The notes under the pieces: model-generated
Databases searched by the model: none
What the model was told of the DNA's origin: nothing
What the model saw: the letters and a program-made list of their open reading frames with translations, nothing else
Assembly (NCBI GenBank): GCA_003022085.1
Contig: PXQK01000082.1
Span: forward strand, 1-5,308
DNA from: Halobacteriales archaeon QH_10_65_19
GTDB taxonomy: Archaea; Halobacteriota; Halobacteria; Halobacteriales; Haloarculaceae
Length of the DNA stretch: 5,308 bases
Direction: 5' to 3'
Shown: positions 1 to 5,171 of the stretch, piece by piece
How the letters are laid out: each line of letters opens with the position of its first letter
How positions within the stretch are numbered: position 1 is the first letter of the stretch
Position numbers and translations under genes: made by a program

Positions 1-1386
1 CACGGCGCCTGGGGCTTTACGAACGCCGGCGCGGACGTCATCGACTTCTACCGCTACGACCGCGACGGCGAGACGTACCGCTACGGCGACGAGCGCCGCA
101 AGTTCGCGGTCGAGGAACAGGAGATCGAGGTCGACGGCGGCGACGACGAGACCGTCGAGGTCCGCAAATCGGTCCACGGGCCGGTGATCGAGGAGTCGGG
201 CCAGGAGGTCGGCGTCGCCTGGACCGGCCACACCGCCACCGAGACGACGGTCGCGCTGTACAGACTCAGCCACAGCGCGGGCATGGCCGACGCGCGGGCG
301 GCGATCGAGCAGTTCGACGCGCCGACGCAGAACTTCCTGTACGCCGACGGCGACGGCAACACCCTCTACCAGATGACCGGCCGGATCCCCCTTCGTACTG
401 TGGACGGTGAGGCCGTCCACGGCGATCAGATCTTCGACGGCTCTGCCCGCGAGGGCGAGTGGGACGGGTTCGAACCGTTCGGCGAGTCGACCTGGGACGG
501 GTTCGTGCCCGTCTCGGAGAACCCCCACGTCGTCAACCCTGACTACCTCTCGACGGCGAATCAGCGGATCGTCGACGACGACCGCCTGGGCTACTACCTG
601 GCGGCGTCGTACGCTGACGGCTACCGTGGCCGACGGATCGCCGACCTGCTGGACGACCGTGTTGGAAGCGGCGAGCCGGTCGACCTGGATTTCCTCCGGG
701 AGGTCGGCCGGGACACCTACGACGGCCGCGCGGCGGATTTCGTCCCGGACCTCGTCAGCGCGGCCCGCGATTCCAACGACGAGGAGCTGCAGGCGGCCGC
801 GGATCGCCTCGACAGCTGGGAGTACCGGATGGACGCCGACTCTCGGGCGGCGCTCCTGTTCGACCTGTGGATCGAGAACTACCGGGACACGGTCTTCGCG
901 GACGCGTTCGAGGACTCGGCGGTCGACGACGGTTTCCGCCCGTCGCCGGCGACAGTCACAGCCCTGCCCGAAGACAGCCGGTGGTTCGGCTCGGGCGGCC
1001 GAGCAGCACTCATGCGCCGCGCCCTCCGGAAGACGCTCGCGGAACTCGACGAGGAGGGCCACAAGACCTACGGCGACGTCAACCACACCGGCCACATCGG
1101 CCACCCACTGGGGCTCGGCTTCCTCGGCTACCCCTCGCACGCACGGGGCGGCACGGGCTGGACGGTGTGGAACTACAGCCGCGGCGGGCCGTGGGGCGGG
1201 AGCTGGGAGATGCAGGCGGACCTCGACGGCGACCTGCTGGGACTGCTCCCCGGTGGTAACTCCGGGCACTACTTCTCCGAGCACTACGACAACCAGATCG
1301 AACGGTGGGCGAACGGCGAGTACCGGAGGCTCTCCCGGGAGATCGAGGGTGACCCGACTACGCAGTTCGTGGAGGGCGACGGATGA
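1..1386 (+). CDS. Penicillin acylase family protein (penicillin amidase-like Ntn-hydrolase), 3' part
   Basis: This is the last 461 codons of a gene that begins before the window, ending in TGA at 1384-1386. Penicillin acylase family enzymes hydrolyse amide bonds (beta-lactam side chains, N-acyl-homoserine lactones or related acylated compounds) and mature by self-cleavage into two chains. What is seen is beta-chain sequence: WGFTNAGADVIDFY at about residues 4-17, the HGPVI motif at 59-63, NFLYADGDGN near 111-120, a segment with VVNPDYLSTANQR near 176-188, and a C-terminal block with GHPLG and PGGNSGHYFSEHYDNQ that matches the family's usual end. The beta-chain N-terminal serine nucleophile and any signal peptide lie upstream and cannot be checked. 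The reading frame is open throughout and acidic, as in haloarchaeal proteins. The membrane-protein gene starts 25 nt downstream, so the two are probably co-transcribed. The family call is strong; the substrate is unknown. Confidence 0.93.
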   Translation, partial: HGAWGFTNAGADVIDFYRYDRDGETYRYGDERRKFAVEEQEIEVDGGDDETVEVRKSVHGPVIEESGQEVGVAWTGHTATETTVALYRLSHSAGMADARAAIEQFDAPTQNFLYADGDGNTLYQMTGRIPLRTVDGEAVHGDQIFDGSAREGEWDGFEPFGESTWDGFVPVSENPHVVNPDYLSTANQRIVDDDRLGYYLAASYADGYRGRRIADLLDDRVGSGEPVDLDFLREVGRDTYDGRAADFVPDLVSAARDSNDEELQAAADRLDSWEYRMDADSRAALLFDLWIENYRDTVFADAFEDSAVDDGFRPSPATVTALPEDSRWFGSGGRAALMRRALRKTLAELDEEGHKTYGDVNHTGHIGHPLGLGFLGYPSHARGGTGWTVWNYSRGGPWGGSWEMQADLDGDLLGLLPGGNSGHYFSEHYDNQIERWANGEYRRLSREIEGDPTTQFVEGDG

Positions 1387-1398
1387 TCGCGGTGCCAC

Positions 1399-1403
1399 GG
1401 GAG
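1399..1403 (+). promoter_or_regulatory. Shine-Dalgarno-like site for the small membrane protein
   Basis: GGGAG lies 8 nt before the ATG at 1412 and can pair with the CCTCC end of archaeal 16S rRNA. It favours ATG 1412 over the in-frame GTG at 1403, which overlaps the site itself. An SD site inside the gene pair fits translation of a second cistron in a polycistronic message. Confidence 0.45.
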
Positions 1404-1411
1404 TGCGACGC

Positions 1412-1756
1412 ATGAGTGGCGCTATCGACGGGGGGCTGACCCGGCTGCGCGAGACGCCGCGGTACCACTGGCTCGGGCTGGTGGCTGCCTGCCTCGCCGG
1501 GCTCGTCCTCGCGAGCGTCCACTGGATCGGGCTGGTGGCCGGCGGCGCCCTGGTCGGGCTAGTGTCGACGACGCTCCGGCGGGCGCTGCTCGCCGGCCTC
1601 GGGTTCGGCGTCCTCGCCTTGGTGATGTGGGCGGGCCTGCTCATCTGGTACGGCTCGTTCGGCGGCGTGCTGGCGACGGGGATGCTGGCCGGTCTCGGCG
1701 CGGCGATTGCGCTGGTGGCGCCGGTGCTGGGCAGCCTGATCCGTGGGATCATTTAG
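1412..1756 (+). CDS. Small hydrophobic multi-pass membrane protein, function unknown
   Basis: This gene encodes 114 residues, starting at ATG 1412 and ending in TAG at 1754-1756. After a short polar N-terminus (about residues 1-17, with R11, R13 and R17) nearly the whole chain is hydrophobic and rich in Gly, Ala, Leu and Val. I read four likely membrane segments at roughly 18-36, 38-53, 58-80 and 84-110, with arginines R56-R57 and R111 between or after them. No catalytic motif or named family is recognisable. The gene follows the acylase gene closely with no promoter visible between them, so co-transcription is likely; whether the products interact is speculation. The same frame stays open far upstream through the acylase gene, but that part is a high-GC shadow with an Arg/Ser/Thr-rich composition. 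The change to a hydrophobic protein at 1412, plus the SD-like site, sets the start. GTG 1403 is a possible alternative. Confidence 0.8.
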   Translation: MSGAIDGGLTRLRETPRYHWLGLVAACLAGLVLASVHWIGLVAGGALVGLVSTTLRRALLAGLGFGVLALVMWAGLLIWYGSFGGVLATGMLAGLGAAIALVAPVLGSLIRGII

Positions 1757-1784
1757 TGGATAGCCCGGGAATTCACCGACAAAC

Positions 1785-1802
1785 TCCGCCGTTTACGGCG
1801 GA
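1785..1802 (+). repeat. Perfect 7-bp GC-rich inverted repeat with TTTA loop
   Basis: TCCGCCG at 1785-1791 and CGGCGGA at 1796-1802 are perfect inverted copies around TTTA. It lies 28 nt past the membrane-protein stop and about 55 nt before the TATA-like box of the next gene. It could form an RNA hairpin at the end of the acylase/membrane-protein transcript or be a palindromic protein-binding site. No T-tract follows it, so it does not look like a typical archaeal terminator. Confidence 0.5.
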
Positions 1803-1857
1803 TGTAGGTGATGTGCGGTCGACACGATACAGGGTCACAACAATCAGTATGAGGCAT

Positions 1858-1865
1858 CTTTATTT
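1858..1865 (+). promoter_or_regulatory. TATA-like promoter box of the alpha/beta-hydrolase gene
   Basis: CTTTATTT is the only clear AT-rich hexamer-type element in this GC-rich spacer. Its centre lies about 27 nt before the GTG start at 1889, the distance archaeal TATA boxes usually keep from the transcription start. Transcription would therefore begin at or within a few bases of the start codon, giving a leaderless mRNA. The lack of any SD-like site before 1889 agrees with this. The box is inferred from sequence only. Confidence 0.55.
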
Positions 1866-1888
1866 CCCGGATCAGCGTAGGAACAGAC

Positions 1889-2938
1889 GTGACCTCACTT
1901 CCCGACGGGGTCGACTCCCGGACGGTCGAGACGGATCGCCTCGAAACCTATCTGATCGAGACTGGCCCCAAGGACGGCGAGCCCGTCGTGTTCGTCCACG
2001 GGAACGCCTCCTCCTCGCGGTTCTACGCGGAGTTCCTCGCGGACCTGCCCGACGAGTATCGCGCGATCACACCGGACCTGCGGGGGGACGGCCACTCGGA
2101 ACGGAAGCCCATCGACGCGACGCGGGGGATGCGGGATTTCCAGGAGGACGTTCGGGCGCTGGTGGCGGACCTCGACATCGATCGGCCACACGTCGTCGGC
2201 TGGTCGACCGGCGGCGGCGTCGTGATGCGGTACGCGATCGAGCACCCCGCCGAGGTTGCGTCGATAACTCTCATCAATCCCGTCTCGCCGTACGGCTACG
2301 GCGGCACGCGCCGCGACGGGACGCCCTGCCAGCCCGACTACGCGGGCACCGGCGCCGGCCTGGCCAACGACGAGTTCATCGAGCGCCTGGAAGCCGGCGA
2401 CCGCAGCGCCGACTCGGAGGCCTCGCCCCGCAACGTGATGCGGACGTTCTACCTCGCGCCGGAGTCGGGGCTCGATCCCGATATCGAGGACGTCTACGTC
2501 GACGCGCTGTTGAACACCGAGACGGGCGACTACTACTACCCGGGTAACGCGACGGAGTCCGAGAACTGGCCCGGGGTCGCGCCCGGCGACGGCGGCACCA
2601 ACAACGCACTTTCGCCGAAGTACCTCGATCTGACCGGTATCGTTGACGTCGACCCGAAGCCGCCGCTACTGTGGGTGCGGGGCGCGGAGGACCAGATCGT
2701 CTCCGACGCCTCATTTTTCGACGCCGGCTACCTCGGCCAGATCGGCGAGCTGCCGGGCTGGCCCGGCGAGGAGGAATACCCCCCGCAGCCGATGGTCACT
2801 CAGACCCGGGACGTGTTCGAGGAGTACGCCGACGCCGGCGGCGCGTACGAAGAGATTGTTGTCGACGGGACCGGCCACTCGCCACACATCGAACGGCCGA
2901 AAGAGGTCATGCCGGCGCTCATCGGCCATCTGGAGTGA
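1889..2938 (+). CDS. Alpha/beta-fold hydrolase (serine hydrolase/esterase-like)
   Basis: This is a complete gene of 349 residues, GTG start at 1889 and TGA at 2936-2938. The product is a probable cytoplasmic serine hydrolase of the alpha/beta-fold superfamily, acting on an ester or another acyl or C-C bond; the substrate cannot be told. In order, the sequence shows the strand and oxyanion segment VVFVHGNA (33-40), the TPDLRGDGHS segment (61-70) typical of the superfamily, the nucleophile elbow GWSTGG with Ser106, a cap-like insertion after residue 132, the acid-bearing segment WVRGAEDQIV with Asp268 as the likely acid, and DGTGHSPHIERP with His330 as the likely catalytic His. No signal peptide or membrane segment is visible. 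The length is somewhat above the common 260-300 residues because of the cap (about 132-250) and a Pro/Glu-rich stretch near 289-303. The gene has its own promoter and converges on the surface-protein gene, with only 24 nt between the stops. The fold call is strong; the specific activity is open. Confidence 0.93.
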   Translation: MTSLPDGVDSRTVETDRLETYLIETGPKDGEPVVFVHGNASSSRFYAEFLADLPDEYRAITPDLRGDGHSERKPIDATRGMRDFQEDVRALVADLDIDRPHVVGWSTGGGVVMRYAIEHPAEVASITLINPVSPYGYGGTRRDGTPCQPDYAGTGAGLANDEFIERLEAGDRSADSEASPRNVMRTFYLAPESGLDPDIEDVYVDALLNTETGDYYYPGNATESENWPGVAPGDGGTNNALSPKYLDLTGIVDVDPKPPLLWVRGAEDQIVSDASFFDAGYLGQIGELPGWPGEEEYPPQPMVTQTRDVFEEYADAGGAYEEIVVDGTGHSPHIERPKEVMPALIGHLE

Positions 2939-2962
2939 GATCTCGGCCCGCAGCGGGAGGTT

Positions 2963-4480
2963 CTACTCCCCGTCCACGAAGTCCATGAACAGCGCCTGAA
3001 CGTCGCCGACCGACACGTCGGGCGACTGCCCGCCGTCGAAGTTGAAGAACTCGGGGTTGTTCCGGACCGCGTCGGCGTCGCGGTTCTGGAAGAAGATCTG
3101 GACGTCGCCGATGCTGAACTCGCCGTTGCCGTCGGTGTCGCGGTACAGGCCGTCGCCGTTGAGGTCCCGTGGCGGGTTGTCACCGACGACCGGCGGCGGC
3201 CCGTCTGCCTCACCTTCGTCGACCGTATAGTCGTCCGACCCGACGGCGATCGTCGCACCCTCCTCGTCGTCGAGGAACGCGATCTCGCTGTCGAAGGTCC
3301 CTTCGTTCGGGACCGTGACGCCGCTGACGGTGACGTTCAGGAGACCGCCTTCGTTGTCGAGCGTGAACGTGTCCGAGGCGGTCACCAGCAGGACGCCGGG
3401 CGCTTCCTCTGTGGTGGCGTCGACGCCGGGCGTCCCGGTGCTCTCGCCCTGGATCGTGACGTCGTCTTCAGCGATCGCCGCCGTGTCGACGCCGCTCGCC
3501 TCGTCGAAGTTGAGGCGGATCTCCAACACGCTCCGCTCGTCGCTGATCTCGCTGGCGTTGAACGCGAACGTGAACTCGTTTTCCACGCCGGCCTCGCCTG
3601 GCGTCGCCTCGGTGGTCAACGGCCCCTCGGACGTGCCGGCCTGGACCTCGACCGACGTGCTGTCCGAACTGTCCTCGCTGGAGACCGTCGCGGTGTAGGT
3701 GCCGGCGTCGCCCTCCGCAGTGTCGACCGAGAACGTCTCCACGGTGGAGGCGCCGCCGTCGAGCGAAACCGACGCCTGATCGCTCCCGAGGCCGTCGACA
3801 GAGAGGTCGACAGTCTGTGAGCCCGACTCGTCGCCGGTGTTCTCGATCTCGGCGTCGACCTGGAGGCTCTCACCCTCGGAGACTGGGCTGTTCGTGCCCT
3901 GAATCGTGACCGCGAACGACGCCGGATCGCTGCTGGTCTCGCCGATCTCGTACTGGTCGTTCCCAACGGCAATCACGTCGCTCTCCTCCGCGTCGAGGAA
4001 CTCGATGCTGCTGTCGAAGGTCCCCTCGTTCGGGACCGTGACGCCGCTGACGGTGACGTTCAGGAGGCCGCCCTCGTTGGCAAGCGTGAACGTGTCCGAG
4101 GCGGTCACCAGCAGGACGCCGGGCGCCTCCTCCGTGGTGGCGTCGACGCTCGGCGTTCCCGTATCTTGGCCCTCGATCGTGATGTCGTCCTCGGTGATCG
4201 CCGCCGCGTCGACACCGCTTGCCTCGTCGAAGTCGATGCGGATCTCCTGGACGTCGCGCTCGTCGCTGATCTCGCTGGCGTTGAACGCGAACGTGAACTC
4301 GTTTTCCACGCCGGCCTCGCCCGGCGTCGCCTCGGTGGTCAGCGGTCCCTCGGGCGGCTGTTTCTGTGCGGCGACCCCGGTCAGGAGGGCGCCGACTGCG
4401 ACCAGCGACAGCACGAGCACCGCTGTGGCGGCGACTGCGCTGGTTCGCTCCGTTACATTTAGACCGTCACATCCTGTCAT
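2963..4480 (-). CDS. Secreted surface protein: two beta-rich repeats flanking a CARDB-like domain, dockerin-like C-terminus
   Basis: The gene encodes 505 residues, ATG at 4478-4480 and TAG at 2963-2965. A Sec-type signal peptide occupies about residues 1-38 (hydrophobic core 15-35, VAA before Gln39) with no lipobox cysteine at the cleavage site. Next come repeat A1 (44-179), a CARDB-like adhesion domain (about 186-281, with EIENTGDESGSQTVDLSVDG), repeat A2 (285-420), a Pro-rich linker (428-438) and a dockerin-like module (439-503). N-glycosylation sequons fall at the same places in both repeats: NAS at 67 and 308, NVT at 141 and 382. The protein is extremely acidic, as expected for one exposed to high salt. 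I see no PGF-CTERM or C-terminal membrane anchor, so it is either released or held by binding a partner. An upstream in-frame ATG at 4541-4543 would add 21 residues, but it lies upstream of the TATA-like box, so ATG 4480 is preferred. The exact role is unknown; adhesion or cell-surface assembly is inferred from the domains. Confidence 0.92.
   Translation of the reverse strand: MTGCDGLNVTERTSAVAATAVLVLSLVAVGALLTGVAAQKQPPEGPLTTEATPGEAGVENEFTFAFNASEISDERDVQEIRIDFDEASGVDAAAITEDDITIEGQDTGTPSVDATTEEAPGVLLVTASDTFTLANEGGLLNVTVSGVTVPNEGTFDSSIEFLDAEESDVIAVGNDQYEIGETSSDPASFAVTIQGTNSPVSEGESLQVDAEIENTGDESGSQTVDLSVDGLGSDQASVSLDGGASTVETFSVDTAEGDAGTYTATVSSEDSSDSTSVEVQAGTSEGPLTTEATPGEAGVENEFTFAFNASEISDERSVLEIRLNFDEASGVDTAAIAEDDVTIQGESTGTPGVDATTEEAPGVLLVTASDTFTLDNEGGLLNVTVSGVTVPNEGTFDSEIAFLDDEEGATIAVGSDDYTVDEGEADGPPPVVGDNPPRDLNGDGLYRDTDGNGEFSIGDVQIFFQNRDADAVRNNPEFFNFDGGQSPDVSVGDVQALFMDFVDGE
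2972..3166 (-). other. Dockerin-like EF-hand-type Ca2+-binding module of the surface protein
   Basis: Residues 439-503 begin with DLNGDGLYRDTDGNGEF, a pair of closely spaced Asp/Asn/Gly loops of the dockerin/EF-hand type, followed by SIGDVQIFFQNRDADA. A second half ends with VSVGDVQALFMDF. The paired GDVQ(I/A)(F/L)F helices are characteristic of dockerin-like tails on haloarchaeal secreted proteins. The loop of the second half (FDGGQSPD) lacks the regular DxNxDG spacing of the first, so it may bind Ca2+ weakly. Dockerins normally bind cohesins on a partner protein; no cohesin is recognisable in this window. Confidence 0.75.
3221..3628 (-). repeat. Internal repeat A2 of the surface protein
   Basis: This stretch encodes residues 285-420 and is the second copy of a 136-residue unit; the first copy lies exactly 723 bp away, with no insertions or deletions between them. 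By eye, 114 of 136 residues match (about 84%). At DNA level long blocks are identical, for example 65 nt at 3534-3598 against 4257-4321. The unit opens with EGPLTTEATPGEAGVENEF and ends with a GTFDSEI-type strand and IAVG. It is predicted to be beta-rich; I do not recognise a named family with confidence. Confidence 0.93.
3638..3925 (-). other. CARDB-like domain of the surface protein
   Basis: Residues 186-281 sit between the two A repeats. The stretch SPVSEGESLQVDAEIENTG, then a TVDLSVDG strand, a STVETFSVDT strand and a final TYTATVSSEDSSDSTSVEVQ, follows the usual course of CARDB (cell adhesion related) beta-sandwich domains common in archaeal secreted proteins. It separates the duplicated units like a spacer. 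The call rests on the overall pattern and not on catalytic residues. Confidence 0.7.
3944..4351 (-). repeat. Internal repeat A1 of the surface protein
   Basis: This stretch encodes residues 44-179, directly after the signal peptide and a short QKQPP stretch. It is the first copy of the unit repeated at 3221-3628. The 22 residue differences cluster in three segments (about residues 76-111, 134-164 and 168-179), while the N-terminal 30 residues and the GLLNVTVSGVTVPNEGTFDS segment are unchanged. The pattern suggests a fairly recent duplication or continued gene conversion. Confidence 0.93.
4367..4480 (-). other. Sec-type signal peptide of the surface protein
   Basis: Residues 1-38 have a short polar N-terminus including R12, a long Ala/Val/Leu core (about 15-35) and a VAA motif giving a likely cut between Ala38 and Gln39. 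There is no twin arginine and no cysteine after the core, so neither Tat export nor a lipoprotein is indicated. Where the cut really occurs is predicted only. Confidence 0.75.
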
Positions 4481-4513
4481 ATTTTTCTCGGATTGCCGTA
4501 TCCCCGTGGTATG

Positions 4514-4519
4514 ATTAAA
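4514..4519 (-). promoter_or_regulatory. TATA-like promoter box of the surface-protein gene
   Basis: On the minus strand this reads TTTAAT inside GATTTAATC, an isolated AT-rich element in GC-rich DNA. Its centre is about 36 nt before the ATG at 4480, which predicts a transcription start near 4489 and a leader of roughly 10 nt. No SD-like site precedes the ATG (GAGAAAAATATG), consistent with a near-leaderless mRNA. The position also argues against the upstream ATG at 4541-4543. Confidence 0.5.
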
Positions 4520-4543
4520 TCTGATGGCCGAGAGGTTTGCCAT

Positions 4544-4688
4544 CCGTCACCAAGCGACAGCTAGGACCGAAAATGTGACACCGGCAGGGTCGTCGGCGGT
4601 GTGCTCCGACCGCGAACCGACGCGGCCACGTGCCCCGCAACGAGCGGCAATTTGTAATCTCACAGTCTACGACACGCCAGTAAGTCAT
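4544..4688. other. Intergenic spacer between the surface-protein gene and the NOG1 relic
   Basis: No supported gene is present here. The spacer lies between the upstream region of the minus-strand surface gene and the broken plus-strand NOG1 copy. The only element I can point to is TTTGTAAT at 4651-4658, about 32 nt before where the NOG1 start codon should be. It may be the remnant of that gene's near-leaderless promoter. Confidence 0.4.
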
Positions 4689-5137
4689 TCATTCGAGTCA
4701 CTGCCGACAACGGCTTACGCCGAGAAACTCCTTGACAGAAGCGTTCTCGCGGACGGCCGGGCGGGTCGGGGAAAGTCCGGCGTCGGCGCCTAGCAGTCGA
4801 CGCTGTTGACCGCCGCGAACACCATCTCCGACAACCTAGAGAACGTCGTCACAGCCTGGCCGGACTTCGACGCGCTCGGCCCGTTCTACTACACCCTGTC
4901 GGACGCAATCGTGGGTGCGGACGACCTCCGCCAGCGGAGCGAGACGACGTCGAATCACAGGCCGTCAGCGCGCTCGAACACGCCGCTGACGCAGTTCTCG
5001 TGGTGCTGGATCCCAGCGGCACGTGCGGCTACCCCCTGGAGGCCCAGCGTGCACTCCGGCACGACATCGAAGCCCGGTTCGACGCCCCCGTGTTGTCCGT
5101 CGCCAACAAGATCGACCGGACCGACCCGGACGAGCGC
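4689..5137 (+). pseudogene. Decayed NOG1-family GTP-binding protein gene (start lost, amber stop, internal deletion with frameshift, 3' truncation)
   Basis: Intact archaeal NOG1 is a GTPase of about 320-330 residues linked to large ribosomal subunit assembly. Here the first part (4689-4934) encodes FESLPTTAYAEKLLD close to the usual N-terminus, then AANTISDNLENVVTAWPDFD and FYYTLSDAIVGADDLRQ, all typical of the NOG1 N-terminal helical domain. The start codon is gone: the Met position holds CAT at 4686-4688. Codon 4791-4793 is TAG in front of CAG, where the family has Gln or Glu, so C-to-T or G-to-T is the simple explanation. After about 4934 the homology jumps to another frame and to the middle of the GTPase domain: RPPAERDDVESQ, AVSALEHAADAVLVVLDPSG, CGYPLEAQRALR, and the G4 motif NKID at 5105-5116. 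The G1 P-loop, G2 and G3 regions are missing. Homology stops near 5137. An intact copy elsewhere in the genome is expected. Family identity is from remembered sequence patterns, not a search. Confidence 0.85.
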
Positions 5138-5171
5138 GTAGTAACTCAGGGAAGCTTTTGAGGAAATCAGA

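Noticed and set aside
407..1411. Upstream extension of the frame that encodes the small membrane protein
   Set aside because: It overlaps the acylase gene in another frame and translates to an Arg/Ser/Thr-rich, low-complexity product; only the part from 1412 looks like a protein.
2947..2957. CCCGC-A-GCGGG palindrome between the convergent hydrolase and surface-protein genes as a shared terminator
   Set aside because: The arms are only 4-5 bp with almost no loop and no T-tract on either strand; too weak to call in GC-rich DNA.
3221..4351. The paired long repeats as a CRISPR or mobile-element structure
   Set aside because: There are only two copies, in frame, gap-free and within one coding gene; they are a protein domain duplication.
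3906..4514. Long open frame on the plus strand (about 200 codons) opposite the surface-protein gene
   Set aside because: It is antisense to a well-supported acidic secreted protein, its translation is Ser/Val-rich with a duplicated pattern that simply mirrors the A repeat, and it has no start signal.
4478..4543. Longer start (ATG 4541-4543) for the surface protein
   Set aside because: It would place 21 polar residues before the signal peptide and lies upstream of the TATA-like box, so the mRNA probably does not include it.
4524..4793. Plus-strand open frame beginning at an ATG and ending at the TAG in the NOG1 relic
   Set aside because: Only its last ~35 codons resemble a protein (NOG1 N-terminus); the rest is intergenic, and the ATG overlaps the upstream region of the opposite gene.
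4806..5141. Plus-strand frame starting at TTG, as a separate 111-residue gene
   Set aside because: Its first ~43 codons are NOG1 sequence lying after the amber stop, and after about 4934 it is out of frame with the continuing NOG1 homology; it is part of the pseudogene.
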